Of a stretch of 64,000 nucleotides of DNA, positions 35,079 to 48,339 are shown one piece after another. The stretch comes from Glandiceps talaboti (taxonomy: Eukaryota > Hemichordata > Enteropneusta > Spengelidae), in assembly GCF_964340395.1 (NCBI RefSeq), contig NC_135563.1, positions 9,331,575 through 9,395,574 on the forward strand, in the 5' to 3' direction. Every line of letters starts with the position of its first letter. The stretch's first letter is position 1. The translations under genes were made by a program, and so were the position numbers. A model generated the notes under the pieces. That model saw nothing but the letters and a program-made list of their open reading frames with translations. It had not been told where the DNA came from and did not search any database.

Positions 35079-35152
35079 GGTTGAGAGATCACGAATGCGC
35101 TAGATGTAGCGGCGAACATGAAAATATCGTGCCTAGGTTATGTAATTGTGAA

Positions 35153-35160
35153 TGACGTCA
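35153..35160 (-). promoter_or_regulatory. Consensus CRE (TGACGTCA) upstream of MOXD1 copy B
   Basis: A perfect 8-bp CRE palindrome 75 bp upstream of the copy B start codon, followed by AAACCAAACTG as at copy A. CREB/ATF control is inferred from the motif and its position. Confidence 0.55.
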
Positions 35161-35161
35161 C

Positions 35162-35689
35162 TGGCTAAGAAACCAAACTGCTAGTGTGATTGGTTTACAA
35201 GGCAGTTGCAATAAAAATATTAATAAAATATTTACTAGGATACCGTTTGTATTTACAGTAGTTGTCCATTCTGATTAAAATCTGATGTGGTGAAAGCGGC
35301 TAAAATGCTTTATTTACCTCTATTTCCATCGTTTTTGTGTCGTTCGTTTTTGTTCCGAGTGATCACCGCCTTCCATTATAGACGATACATAGTGAGTGGA
35401 CTTGCGTGATCACAGAAATAAGTCTTATTTTACCCCTTTCATATACAATTGGCTAAACACGGATCACGCGGATGGTATTACATTTCGTTGTTTACATGTT
35501 GCTAAGGCCGGGTACGTAAATCCCATTTTATGGCCCATTATCAAACATGACAAGAGCAAAGTCTGTACCCTCGCCCCACGATGACGCAATGTATAGGCCC
35601 AAGACAATTACGTTACACGTTGCAACTTCTGAAGAAACTCGTCAAATAGCTGGATAAAGATTGAAAGGTTTTGAAAAGTCGAGCCTGTA
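35162..35689. other. 5' flank of MOXD1 copy B
   Basis: No gene or named repeat seen. It should contain the copy B promoter. I could not find a TATA box or a 5' UTR exon. Confidence 0.5.
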
Positions 35690-36465
35690 TTCCAAGTAGT
35701 CGTCTGCATGTTTTTGCAACGAAATGATTCATGAATTCCATCTACGGTACGATGGATTCTAGGCTGAAAATTTTGATAAAGTTCACAAACAGATAAAATG
35801 CAGGCACTCCAAGCTAGGAGACAGCTCAGGGTATCCCTGCAAATAAGTCGTAAAATGGTATAAATCAATATTACATAACCATCCTGATCACGAGACGATG
35901 ACAAATCTAAACCCACACCTTTGGGTTTGGTGCGTGGACTCTGCTCTGTAAGGGAACGCTCAGTTTTTTTACGACCAGGGGTTGCGACCTGCAATCCAGT
36001 GAGGCAATAACAATCTTTCTGATAACCATAAATGAAGTACTTGACGTAGCAGCAAGATATTTTGCAAATATGCGACGTAAATGACTGCTCCTGATGTTAA
36101 ATTTAGTTCAAAAACTCACAAATCAAGAGGAAAATTTCAGACCTGCTGAATTATCAAAAGGTCCCCCTTCACAGCCCCAAAATTGTTCGTGCCACATATT
36201 TTCGCCTCAACCCTGTGGCGTAAATTCTGCTCGTTCCCTTAGATTACTCATTGTCTTGTGATCAGGTAGCATGATTAATTGCTATATTTTCATGCCTTAT
36301 ATGCATGGATAACCCAAGTCGTCTCCTAGCTTGGGCTGCTAAATGAGAACTTTATCTAGATGAACTTCATCAAAGTTCCAGCCTCAGTGAAAACCATTGC
36401 ATAGATGACATCCATTCCCATTGTCTTTCTTTTCCGGAAATTCTATGCTAGAAGACGACTGCTGA
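35690..36465. mobile_element. ~775-bp inverted-repeat element (degenerate arms)
   Basis: The segment around 35809 (CCAAGCTAGGAGACAGC, then CCTGATCACGAGACGATGA) pairs with the inverse around 36319 (GTCGTCTCCTAGCTTGG, TCATTGTCTTGTGATCAGG). Weaker pairing extends outward on both sides, ending near AGTCGTCT at about 35694 and its inverse at about 36455. Arms are ~250 bp with many differences, so it is old. Ends and superfamily are uncertain. Confidence 0.6.
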
Positions 36466-36749
36466 TTTAGACCAGTATCGCTATCTCGTTATTCAAGTTA
36501 ACGTTACTCTTGTACCGAATCACACGAGCACACAGGGATAGCTCAACAGATAAAGATATCTGTTTCGCTAGTTAGAATGTTACTGAATCCTTCCCGGTCT
36601 TTATTGTCAAATTTCTGGTCTTTACTGCCCAAACCCTTGCTTCGTCTACATTTCTATTATTAAACAATGACGTCATAATATATTCTATGCGATTCGCAGA
36701 TTGGATGTAAGTAAACTCTGATCATTGATAATTAATTTCAAATTAGCCT

Positions 36750-36830
36750 GTAAGGTACGTCGAGACGGGGCGCCCTCACATCGGCCAACCCCTACCAGGA
36801 GGCCGGTGAGGGAGAAACGTCACGACGTAT
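36750..36830. repeat. 80-bp GC-rich hairpin
   Basis: GTACGTCGAGACG and CCCTCACATCGGCC on the left pair with GGCCGGTGAGGG and CGTCACGACGTAT on the right. It stands out by GC content in an AT-rich setting. Confidence 0.6.
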
Positions 36831-37071
36831 CTCACAGTCTAACTTCAACATTCTCGTAAACTAGAGTTATTATTTCTACCACTACACTTCGAAATAAAGT
36901 AGGGACCGGCTTGTTAAGAACAGTGCCGTAAAACGGTCGTGGTTTGCGACGATGAACTTCAAATGAGATTGTCATCGAAATTCTAACTTTTTTGTAAACA
37001 CTAAGACAGATTATTTTTACATTCACAGCTGATAACATTATTAATATATACAAACTATGAACGCAAATACA

Positions 37072-37420
37072 ACGTACAGTCCGTTTCATGTTAGTTTTCA
37101 CGGATTCTGTTTGATATACTCACGCAGAAACCAATAGGAAACTGCACACGCTACATTTTAAGATGGCAATTATGAATGAATACAGTTTCTTGTGACATCT
37201 TGTCTAAATGAAATGAACTAATATGTGACCATGCATGTAAACATGAAATGAAGACATCAAAAGACTGGCGCCCGCATATCTGTATAGGGCTTAATTAAGT
37301 GGTTTATCTAATTTCACACAAGATATAGCAAGATACTGTGACCTTGTTATCTTAACAGTATAATGTACAGTTTCTAAAGTTTTATGGTTGTATCAAACAG
37401 TGCAATACTATTCGTGGGAT
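37072..37420. repeat. Diverged interspersed repeat, copy 2
   Basis: Same orientation and block order as 28138-28465 (GTACAGTCCGTTTCATGTTAG-like start, AACCAATAGGAAAC, TTTCTTGTGACATCTTGTC, TAAATGAAAT, GGCGCC). Confidence 0.6.
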
Positions 37421-37494
37421 GTACACATTGTTTATGTATACATTACAACCCATAACACCAAAGTAAACCGTTTTCTGTATGTACCACAATTGTT

Positions 37495-37625
37495 TATAGC
37501 ATCTATATCAAGTGTAAAAGTATACTGTTTCATTTGCTGATTGACCACATTAAAAAGGCCACATTCTAGGCTTGTAAATAAACCAATTGAAACAGTGTAC
37601 TTTTACACTTAATATGAATGCTATA
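37495..37625. mobile_element. 131-bp foldback MITE
   Basis: Inverted arms of ~40 bp: TATAGCAT then AAGTGTAAAAGTATACTGTT on the left, and the inverse AACAGTGTACTTTTACACTT then ATGCTATA on the right. Confidence 0.75.
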
Positions 37626-38848
37626 AATGAGTGTAGCACGTAGAGAAAGTGCTTTACGTCAGTGTTACTTATTGTATTAATGAATGTTCACACAGAAGAA
37701 ATGGCCAAGTTTATTTTCATGGTGACTCCTTGGCTAGACAAACGTTCATAAGTTCGACTGAATGGCTACTCGGTTAACGTTACATGTATTTGTATTTGGA
37801 GAGATCTCGAGAGTTAATAGATTGAGTTGGTGTCATATTTAGTGACCGCAAAAGACTATTTAAATCATGACTTGCAAAATGACATCATCACCGTGGTACA
37901 TATCGCCATCATGCATTGATGAGTCATCATAGGGAAATAACACTTATTAGCTGATTTCACTATATTTGCAATATTTTCAACGGGTTTTAACAGTTACAAT
38001 TCTCATTTCTTTTATTTTAATATAGTTAAATTTCACTCATTTGAAGATTTATATTTTACACTCCAGTCATTTGCGTGACAAACACTTTTAATTTATTATG
38101 ACAACACACCTTTCTAATTCCCGTATTTCTGTATGAGGAATTACGTTTTGCTGTAATAAGGCGTCTACTGTTCATTAGTTTCTCTTGAATTTGAAAAAGA
38201 AAATGTATATTTTTTCATCTTTCAATATTAAAGTTATATCAAAGAACTGTAGAACAAGCAAGTTCGTTTTGATGTCAATTTCTGGTGTAATTGGGTTCTT
38301 CCTTTACAAAGTTTGCCTGATAAATTCCATTTTTTTTATTTTTAAAAAAACAAAATGGGTATGTTTTTCAGAATAATGAGTTGAGTTATCAAACACTTGT
38401 GTTGGAAAATTTGGTTCATCGGTACTTTATTTGTGGGAATCGACTATAATCCCAAAGAGACCAGGCCGAATTTCAAGGAATGGCGACTTCAACTATATCA
38501 CTGGTTGATGATATGCCAAAGCCATCAATAAGATAACAAACTCATATATCACATACCAGACAAATTATAGAACACCGTTGTAAGTTTTCAATTTCTTTGT
38601 TTATCTCACAAGTTCACGACAAATAATCATCTTGAGTTGACGGTCTGTTGATACTAAACCTTGTCAGTTATCCTTTACATGTAGAGAATAGAGTCATGCG
38701 TGACATCGGAGTGACAACAGGTTAATAGAGGGCGCAATTCTCATAGAAATCAGCCCCACATGCCTTCACGCAGATAACGATTCTTTGGACTATTGGCTCC
38801 AATTACGTTAAAATCTTTAAACTGCTTGGGGCAATGAATTTGATACGT

Positions 38849-38924
38849 TATAATTTAGTGAAAGTGGTGACCGATTTGCGCATGCACGGACGTCAAGTGT
38901 AATTCGAACTGCAAATTTCTTACG
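38849..38924 (+). promoter_or_regulatory. Possible promoter of the plus-strand first exon
   Basis: Within 80 bp before the candidate ATG there is a TATAAT-type motif (about 38849), an NRF-1-like GCGCATGCAC (38878-38887) and a CRE-like GACGTCA (about 38890). The cluster is suggestive only. Confidence 0.35.
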
Positions 38925-39062
38925 ATGTTGCTCAAACGATCAGAATTGCTTGTCCAAACAACTGACAGTTTACACACGTCTGCTGGTAAAGTTTTAAACC
39001 CGAAGTCGTTACCGTCGTCAAGTATTGCAAGACAAGAGATAGAAATCCCTCACACCAAACCG
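38925..39062 (+). CDS. Candidate first coding exon of an unidentified gene
   Basis: An ATG opens 46 codons that run straight into a strong splice donor (CCG then GTAAGTACTG), phase 0. The predicted N-terminus begins MLLKRSELLVQTTDSLHTSA and ends IEIPHTKP; it is soluble and Ser/Thr-rich with no signal peptide. The reading frame closes shortly after the donor, as expected for an exon. I do not recognise the protein and found no convincing downstream exon on this strand, so the rest may be far away or the call may be wrong. Confidence 0.42.
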
Positions 39063-40094
<1,032 letters not shown>

Positions 40095-40364
40095 ACTTTG
40101 TATTAAACCGGAAACTCCGAGTCGTATGTACGTATATGCGGGGTGGGTGGGGAAAAGTATTATAAACCGGACTCGAATGACGGTGTTATAATATAAACCG
40201 GACTCTGATGTTTTATGTGGGATGTTGAAAGGCATTTTAAACCGGATTCTGGTATGTTCTCTGGGGTGGGGAAGGATGGGGAAGGGTATTATACAACGGA
40301 CCCTATGTTCCCTTTCAGTGGGTAAGGAAGGGTATTGTAACTGGATCCTGGCATATATGTTCTA

Positions 40365-40418
<54 letters not shown>

Positions 40419-40805
40419 GGTGGTGGTGGTGGTACCGGTGGTGGTGTTTGTGGTGGTGGTGGTGGTGGTGGAGGAGGAGAGGGGGTTATTGTAAACAGGA
40501 GGCTAGGCGTGTTCTGTGGCTTGGCAAGTTAAGGGTGTTATAAACCTCAGACCACTCAAAAGATGTCTGGAAACTTAGGGCCCGGGTACGTCTCTCGGGG
40601 TAGTATTATGGGATATCGTAAACCGGATCCTGGTTTATGTTCTAGCATGTTTGTTGGGAAAGGCATTACTGACTGGACCCTTGTACCCCCCCCCCTTTGA
40701 ATGTTCTCTGTGGAACGGGAAGGGTGAAACAAACTGAACTGTGTATGCTGGGAATGATATGTGATAAACCGGACCCTGTTACGCTCTCTGGGTATTTGAA
40801 GGATA
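40095..40805. repeat. Degenerate minisatellite, ~55-bp unit
   Basis: About a dozen diverged copies of a unit with the cores TATAAACCGGACCCTGGTAT and GTTCTCTGGG...GGGGAAGGGTATT. The array is split by the GTT/GGT microsatellite at 40362-40482. Confidence 0.75.
40362..40482. repeat. (GTT)n/(GGT)n trinucleotide repeat
   Basis: About 18 GTT units turning into GGT and GGA units, inside the ~55-bp minisatellite. Confidence 0.95.
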
Positions 40806-42606
40806 TTCTTTTCAACCGTGTCTTCTTCATAAAACAGAAAGAACGAAAATTCCAACTATTTCTGCTTAGTTCGACTTCAAAGAAACAGAAATATCAAGAA
40901 AGCCTTCCCACCTGTGTCTCCTTAAAATAATCAGAAAATTCCAATTATTTCTGCTTATTCTGATTTGGATATAACCCAAATAAAAAGACAGACAGAGATG
41001 CTACAGACCGGATGGCCATTTATTATTTGTCATCATTTCTTGTTAACTAACCATGACGAGACAAACAATCACTGAATGACCCAAATTCTCACATCAATGA
41101 TTTTGTGCTATATTGGCTCGTGGCCAGCAATGACGCCATATATACTGAGTAACCGATTGAGAAACAATATTGCTTTATTGCGAATCTCAGGAAACTTCAT
41201 TTACACTTTCTTGGAAGAAATGCACTTTTTTGATTAACTAAGGATATTGAAAAGTTCGACCCAAAATAATGAAAGTGTAAAATGTGGCGTGATACGATGG
41301 CATGTAAAGGACAATATCAATTTGGGTAACTGGTTCTTTCTGCTTGTTCAACTCTTAAATTAACATGAAATAACAAACAGTAAAGCATGGCTATCTATTT
41401 AATTGTGTTATTTTGAATAAGCAGCACTATACTATTAGGTTGTATGCGATCATATATCACGCCACAATTTTCACTTTGATTATTTTAGTCGAACTTTCCA
41501 ATTGTTTATGTAATAAAAAGTGGAAATCTGCATATATATATATATATATTCGCAGTAAACTTGAACTTTATATTGTCCTTGGATCGGTTAGTATGACGTC
41601 ATTACTGGCCAATATACCCCACTTGCACAGATATTCGATCATGTGGTAGTTACGTACGGAAAATGTATGAGTATTCATTAGTCTAGCCAATCCACCAGTA
41701 CGCTGGATATCAACTTTAAGATCTTTTTAAAATTATTTAGTATGTTTTGTTAGTTTCAAATGATATATTTCCTTTCTTCCTAGAATTTACTACTATATAT
41801 ATGTATGACAGTTTCGGGTCAGCAGTCAGTTTCGATTCTCAGTCTGTAATTTCAGCACAGTACATTCAGATGCAGGATTTGTTCTGTTTTGCGACGGAAA
41901 GGTTTTCATTTCTTTTTTCATGGGTGGTTATGGCGTCCTTCGGACGTTTTCCAGTTTTTTTTCGCTAATTGATCACTTGCTTTGCTTTGCCATGATAGAT
42001 AAGCAACCATGCTTTGTTTCTTCGACGCATTTTCCTCTCTCTCTCCTGCATTGTTCAATAAAACTTGCACACACGTACATTAATCAGGCAACGGTTTTTC
42101 TTTAGCGATTACTTGTGCTTTCGTTTCTGTAGTCTGGGTAAGACATATTGGTTCCGCTAGAGTTAATACATTAGTAATTATTGTGATGAGATCATACATC
42201 ATCAAAATCATGAATAGATGCCCGTATGCGTATCTGGTTCTTGTGGAGTTTCATTTCGACATGTTCACAATAAGAGAATGCCCAGGGGGTAGGTGTATAC
42301 ACAACAGTTTCAATGACGCCCATTAGAGCATCAACGTTATTAGGTATTTACGAATATTCATAAAATACCATCAGCGGTGTGTTGTATCTGCGTAAACACC
42401 ACTGACATTTTTAAATATAAATATTCATAAATACCAAATAAAGTCGTTATTTTGTATTGTGACCATCCTTGAATAGAATTTTAGCCCACAAGTGACTGTG
42501 GCATGTACTACGTGTTCGAATAGATGAGTCTATTTTCTAACGATGTCTTATCCCACTTTTCTTCTAATCAGGCGGGAATCAATTTATTTACTGTGATTGC
42601 TGTCTT
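40806..42606. other. Gene-free stretch
   Basis: A good polypyrimidine-AG acceptor stands at about 41769-41784 (TTTCCTTTCTTCCTAG), but none of the three frames after it continues the phase-0 exon at 38925. Nothing else is recognised. Confidence 0.45.
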
Positions 42607-42696
42607 TGTGTGTGTGTGTTTGTTTGTTTGTTTGTTTGTTTGTTTGTTTGTTTGTTTGTGTGTGTGTGTGTGTGTGTGTGCGTGTGTGTGTGTGTG
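42607..42696. repeat. (TG)n(TTTG)n(TG)n compound microsatellite
   Basis: TG units, about eleven TTTG units, then TG again. A further CA-rich run lies at about 43006-43056. Confidence 0.95.
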
Positions 42697-43337
42697 ATGA
42701 ATTGACAATCGAGTACATGTAGTTCTATGCCGCGTATTAAAGTCCGTGTAGCTGATAATCATGTATGAACACGTCTAAATTTGTGCCTGTTTAGAATTGA
42801 TTCCGTGTACATAACACATTAACACCAAGGCTGCATCGACGGTAATTTTCAGTGTTTAAACATAGTATAAATTATGCCTATGTATTAACTTTTGGAGGTG
42901 AAGCAAAATGCGCATTGGGAGCTAATAACATCAATATAACTTGAACATATATTGTAGCATTTTCATTTTCATTTGTTAACTGATGTGCGCATGCATGCAT
43001 GCACGCACACATACACACACACACATACACATAAACAGACACACACACACACACACATCAAAGCAAAGCGATTAAAAACTCCATTAGGATTTGAGTATGA
43101 TAAAAGTCTGCATGATGCATATGACAGCATAGAGTGCTTCTTGTATAAGTCGATAATTAGAATGATGTCATGAGATATGTATGATATCTGCCAGACACAA
43201 TCTTAGTTCTTGCTCTGTATCGCCTGTTCAACCCCCTCTAGCCACAATAAATATCAAAACAATTTAAATTTGCCGACATTATAAACATTGTAGCATGTGG
43301 TGGACGTACAGTTTGTTCCATCCTCCCCAACCCAGAG

Positions 43338-43715
43338 AGTCTAGTTCCTATAAAACGCGTTAAAATTAAATTACTTCGATCATCGCCACTCATGTATAAG
43401 GAAAGTCCTCATTCTAACACAGAACTCTGTGCTACCTCCCCCCCCCCTCCCGCGAAGGGGACGCATGTCAGCAGTAATCCATCGCAAATTGACAGGCAGT
43501 TACAATTGCTTAGTTCCTTTAGACAATTATTCATTAACCGAACTCCATCAGTCCAGTCTGAAACTACACCGAGTGTGGGATGCTATAATGTTATCACGTT
43601 ATTTATATGAACGCAGTCGGGGGTAGCACAGATTTTTGTGTTAGAATAACGACTTTCCCTATTCGCGAGTGGAGATGGACGTAATAATCGTAACGCGTCG
43701 TATAGGAACTAGACT
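43338..43715 (+). mobile_element. MITE, AGTCTAGTTCC family, copy 1
   Basis: A ~378-bp element with ~95-bp terminal inverted repeats. The left end is AGTCTAGTTCCTATA with CCTCATTCTAACACAGA and a C-tract. The right end is the inverse, with a G-run, TGTGTTAGAATAACGAC and TATAGGAACTAGACT. Internal CAAATTGACAGGCAGTTAC marks its orientation. The second copy at 58207-58579 is inverted relative to it. No coding frame. Confidence 0.88.
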
Positions 43716-45862
43716 ACAAATTTGCAATCCAGGGTACCACGCTACTGCAATGCATGCTATATCATGTAAGGTGGCAGTCTGCATTGCTTACAAACAAACA
43801 GACAATGCTATGAAGGGCGTTGTTCGCAATTATTTTTCACGACATACCCTCAACTTATAATCCTTTGTTGGCGCGTTTCATCACCACGTTACCGTTGTTG
43901 ACTCATGTGCATGTCAGGGCGTTAACTTGCTGTTGCATACGCTCTCACATACTACTATTTCCTTTGATATGGCTACATAAAAAAATGACATTTGCTATTA
44001 CCATAGTCAACGAAAAGTTTTCTTTATTTATCTTAAGTTTTTGAATTAGAAAAAGAACTCAAGAAGTCCTTAATTTTTGTATAAAAATCATAGCAAAGTA
44101 CCATAAAGTCTCTTAAAAGTGAACTGCAGAGATGTAATAAAAAGTAGAAAATGAATGCAAACGTTGAAAATATGTCGTCAGTTGAAGGTAAGAGTTTACG
44201 TAAGTTACTGTAGGCCTGTACAAAAAGTGTCTGTATAAGTCACCAAATCTGATTGGCGTAACAATGATATTATCATGATGTCCTGATAAATGTAACGAAA
44301 TTCCACCACATTCACCGCACGCAAAGTCTTGCAGACAGCGCACAGGCTGTGACAAGTGACGTGGCCTGTGCGATTACAAAGCGACGCACGATTTAAATTT
44401 AATGACAGTACATATGTATGGAAATTTAATGTTGACTTGCGACTGTCCCCCGATGGATGACGTCATTCATAAAGCATTTAAGAACAAGGAATTTACATTG
44501 TATCACGTGGTCGTTAAGTCTGATCCTCTGTATGGCATGGCATGGAGCATGACTGCTAATGCTATCACGTATACAGAACATGTGACTTTAGATTAGTGAA
44601 ACGGTATGGTGACTAAAATGAAAGGCATCCGTGTCCTCAGACCACTATACAAAATAAAATGATGCGTGAAAATAGAAAAAAAAATTCTATTGTGGTCTGA
44701 GCCGTGTCTTTAAAAGACTAGCTCCACGGTGACCTAGATAACAAGGTCAACAAAACAAGGTATTAATACATTAACTGACGATTCCTTATAACCGCATTTA
44801 TAAATGCCGTCAGAACAAATTAGCATACAGTACTGAAATAAAATCCAGATATCGCATTAATTAATACCCCTTTCATGAACCATACGGAATGACATTTAAA
44901 AACCATACGGTTACGAAAGGAGGTCACACGCAATACGCATCTTCAAATTGCTTTCACTATTCATCCCAGTCGTCGATCAGTGACAGCGAATATGATTAAA
45001 AATGCAGTGTATTATATAAATGTCATCAGCTGCTACCCACAAGGCTATTAATAATAATGATGACCCGTGTTTGACACTGCAGTCAGTCGTTTGCATGACA
45101 TGAATTCCTTGCAACTAATTATGTTTCTGTTGAAATCCAGTCTTTCTCATCCAGTGTGACTGATAAAATTACGAGCGATGACAAGGGGAATGGCTGTACA
45201 TAGTACCACTACATTTATCTGTTTAGCAAAATTGTAAAGATGACACTAACACGTTGGCAGTGATACTGTCTATATTATTGATCGCATATGGTGAAAAAAG
45301 ACAAATGTATGTCGAACTAACTTACGTATTCATATGATATAACCATATTGCTTTGAATAAAAATGAAAATACAGTACTGATGTTTATGATAACCAAGAAA
45401 AGTTCAGTGTCCAATGTTTTGACTATTGCTTAAACATTGAATGTAGACAGACATACTACCGAATAATGAAGACACACTGTTATGACATCATCAAAACGTA
45501 GAGTAAATAAATCATTTTTAAAAGCAAATTATCAGTACTAGTACTGGTAGAAAATAAAAGTGTGTGTTGATACAAATATTGCTATTACTTCGTGCATCCG
45601 TGTTGAAAAGTTGAAATTATTAGAATGGAGGCCCATGATGACAGAATGGATATTAACTTTAGTCCGAGTTGTAAACTTATCCGTTCTGCATATAAAGATT
45701 GTTTGCTTCAATGATTATTAATTCCGCAAGTGAGACGTTGTGTCCGGCACTATTTTGGAAGATTGTAGTTCATGTTACAACTATCGCCGTGTACTATGCA
45801 TCCATGATATTTTAAGTCCTGCTGGTCACGTCACTTGATATAGAATTACTATATACCAGCAC
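43716..45862. other. Gene-free stretch
   Basis: It includes a 13-bp hairpin pair (CTCAGACCAC / GTGGTCTGAG) at 44637-44702. A 64-codon ATG frame at 44402-44596 contains CDCPPMDD and no family signature. I would not call it without transcript support. Confidence 0.5.
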
Positions 45863-46045
45863 TTATATGCTTTCTGGGTCTGTCAGTGTTCTGGCGACAT
45901 GCACATGCGACGTCACAATAGCAACGTGCAACTGATGATGGATGACAATTCGATTGTTGTATCTCGTCTGTCGCTGGCAAATATTGCAGTAAAATTTACG
46001 ACCTTTGTCTTTTTTAACAATAGAATTGTTATGATGTTCTTGGTT
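45863..46045 (-). CDS. Possible C2H2-finger exon or frame downstream of the 46047-46388 ORF
   Basis: An open minus-strand frame without an ATG that overlaps the end of the 113-codon frame in another phase. It contains FYCNICQRQ...HHQLH, which fits the classic C2H2 spacing C-x2-C-x12-H-x3-H, though the usual Phe and Leu core residues are not clear. It ends in a stop at 45863. It could be a second exon, a shifted frame of the same locus or chance. The finger spacing is seen; the function is inferred. Confidence 0.27.
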   Translation of the reverse strand, partial: NQEHHNNSIVKKDKGRKFYCNICQRQTRYNNRIVIHHQLHVAIVTSHVHVARTLTDPESI

Positions 46046-46046
46046 C

Positions 46047-46388
46047 TTATTCACACCCTACTGCGTTGATATTGTTCCTTATACATGGTCCATTTCTGTC
46101 CATGTTCTCCCAAATATCTATAACCGCCCCTCGTCGCCTTTGAAATCGCGGACTTGAAATGTAATCAGCGAAGTCCTCTGTGACTCTATTCACTAACACG
46201 CCCTGTCTGTGACTGCCGTCGTCCTCCATGTTCAGAATATCTTCGATAAATTGACGTCTGACATACCCGGTGCCTCGCAGTCTCTGCAGTGTTCTCTCGT
46301 CTATTCCTTCGAACACGTTGGCCAGGGCATTTCGGCGCCGCCAGCTGCCATTCTGTTGTTGAGAGCGATTTCTAGGAGTGGCAGCCAT
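46047..46388 (-). CDS. Unidentified 113-aa protein (candidate)
   Basis: ATG at 46386-46388 in a good context (CGATGG), with GC-rich coding-like composition in AT-rich surroundings. The product is highly charged and mostly helical in look: Arg-rich N-terminus (MAATPRNRSQQQNGSWRRRN), then VFEGIDERTLQRLRG, RQFIEDILNMEDDG and YISSPRFQRRRGAVIDIWEN. There is no signal peptide or membrane segment. I recognise no family. A CRE (TGACGTCA) lies ~290 bp upstream at about 46675. Immediately downstream is the C2H2-like frame. Confidence 0.4.
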   Translation of the reverse strand: MAATPRNRSQQQNGSWRRRNALANVFEGIDERTLQRLRGTGYVRRQFIEDILNMEDDGSHRQGVLVNRVTEDFADYISSPRFQRRRGAVIDIWENMDRNGPCIRNNINAVGCE

Positions 46389-46399
46389 CGATATAGAAA

Positions 46400-47342
46400 T
46401 TAATCCCAATGGCACGCGATTGCACAGTATTGATATCCTGATACGGAAAGCAGATTTCAGGGTTCCGTAGACGTTTGTTCAATTTTACGATGAATTTTTC
46501 AATCCGCAAATGTTTTCACTACACCTCTGGCCATGCACGGTATGTTATACTGCTGCAGTGTTACTAAAAATAACGTATGACAAAGCGGGACCGTCGACGG
46601 TAGAAAGTGAGTCAAACCAACGTATGACAAACTCGGAAGAACAATGATATCTGTGACGTTGCAGAAGGACAAGTGACGTCATGCTTTGTCTAGTGTTGGG
46701 AAATCACTTCAATGCAGCGCCCTCTCTGTCTTGTTGCCAACGTTACACATCCATTAACGGTTATCGTTGTTTCTTTTGTTTATGGTTTGTTTTGTTTCTT
46801 TTCATTCATAAATATTGGTCGCACCTTGTTTGCAAACAACAATTTAAGTCGTTGATGACGTCAAAGAAAAAATGACGAAATGGGGAATTTTGACCGAAAA
46901 TTTATCTATCTTTCATCAGGGTATCACGATTACCCAAGGTGACTACAGAACTTGTTTGGTGTTTTTTTCACTGATTTCAATCTAGTCATTCCATGTACTT
47001 ACGATTATAATATCATTACAATCTATGTGTGTCTCAAACAACGTCTTGTGTACTTTATTACTTTACTTCTTGAATCGAGGACAACCAGCTTCGATATTGA
47101 CAATACATATACTACACAACTCAGTCGTTCTCTTAGCAACGACACATTCTATACTATTAAACAAATGAACACACAAACCAAATTTTAAAGACAAACAAAC
47201 ACAGTGCAAAGTACATTGTCATAATGTCCTTTGACTAATTCATGGTCATTGTTACAACTGGACATTGGTAACTATTTCTAAACGAAAGACAGAGATAAAC
47301 ATAAAAAGGAGAGAAAGAGATAAAGAGAGACCCAGACTGACC
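46400..47342. other. Gene-free stretch
   Basis: It holds a TGACGTCA at about 46675-46682, a possible promoter element for the small minus-strand locus. Otherwise nothing is recognised. Confidence 0.45.
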
Positions 47343-47361
47343 GGCAGACAGACAGACAGAC

Positions 47362-47418
<57 letters not shown>

Positions 47419-47521
47419 GGCAGGCAGACAGACAGGTGGACGGGTGGCGGACGGGCGGACGGACGGACGGACCGACAGGCAGGCAGGCAGACAGACGGAC
47501 GGACGGACGGACGGACGGACG

Positions 47522-47609
<88 letters not shown>
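47343..47609. repeat. (ACAG)n/(ACGG)n compound microsatellite
   Basis: About 265 bp of tetranucleotide units in blocks: ACAG, GCAG/ACAG, ACGG, GCAG, ACGG, then ~22 ACAG. Long open frames here on both strands (RQTD or SVCL repeats) are artefacts of the 4-bp period. Confidence 0.97.
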
Positions 47610-47874
47610 TTGATGTTGGATATAGTTACTAATACATCATTTTGCGTTTAAATTAAGTTTGATATTCTAAATGATTTAAATGCAAATGATGTATTGCTTT
47701 ATTTTCATGCATTTTGAAAAAAGTTAGGGTTTGACTGTTGGGATTGGGGATAAAATGTAGTGATGTGGATATTTTTAAAAGAAACAATATCACGTAGGAA
47801 ATAAACATACCATCAATTCTCTATATAATCGATATCATGATAGCGGCACATAGTCGAAGTTGTAGTAGATTACA
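47610..47874. other. Unique spacer between two large microsatellites
   Basis: About 265 bp of AT-rich unique sequence with no recognised feature. Confidence 0.5.
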
Positions 47875-48024
47875 CATACATACATACATACATACATACA
47901 TACATACATACATACATACATACATACATACATACATACATACATACATACATACATACATACATACATACATACATACATACATACATACATACATACA
48001 TACATACATACATACATACATACA

Positions 48025-48055
<31 letters not shown>

Positions 48056-48077
48056 CATACATACATACATACATACA

Positions 48078-48108
<31 letters not shown>

Positions 48109-48116
48109 TTACATAC

Positions 48117-48149
<33 letters not shown>

Positions 48150-48308
48150 CATACATACATACATACATACATACATACATACATACATACATACATGTAC
48201 ATACATACATACATACATACATACATACATACATACATACATACATACATACATACATACATACACATACATACATACATACATACATACATACATACAT
48301 ACATACAT

Positions 48309-48339
<31 letters not shown>

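Larger units (their letters stand above)
36466..38848. other. Gene-free stretch with two small hairpins
   Basis: It holds the hairpins at 36750-36830 and 37495-37625 and the second copy of the interspersed repeat at 37072-37420. No exon-like sequence is recognised. Confidence 0.55.

Noticed and set aside
35608-35994. 128-codon minus-strand frame with a hydrophobic centre
   Set aside because: It has no ATG near its start and lies across the arms of the inverted-repeat element at 35690-36465, so the open frame is incidental.
43392-43626. Two overlapping plus-strand frames of 65-72 codons
   Set aside because: They lie wholly inside the MITE at 43338-43715.
44402-44596. 64-codon plus-strand frame with CDCPPMDD
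   Set aside because: Short, no homology, no promoter or splice context; expected by chance in 64 kb.
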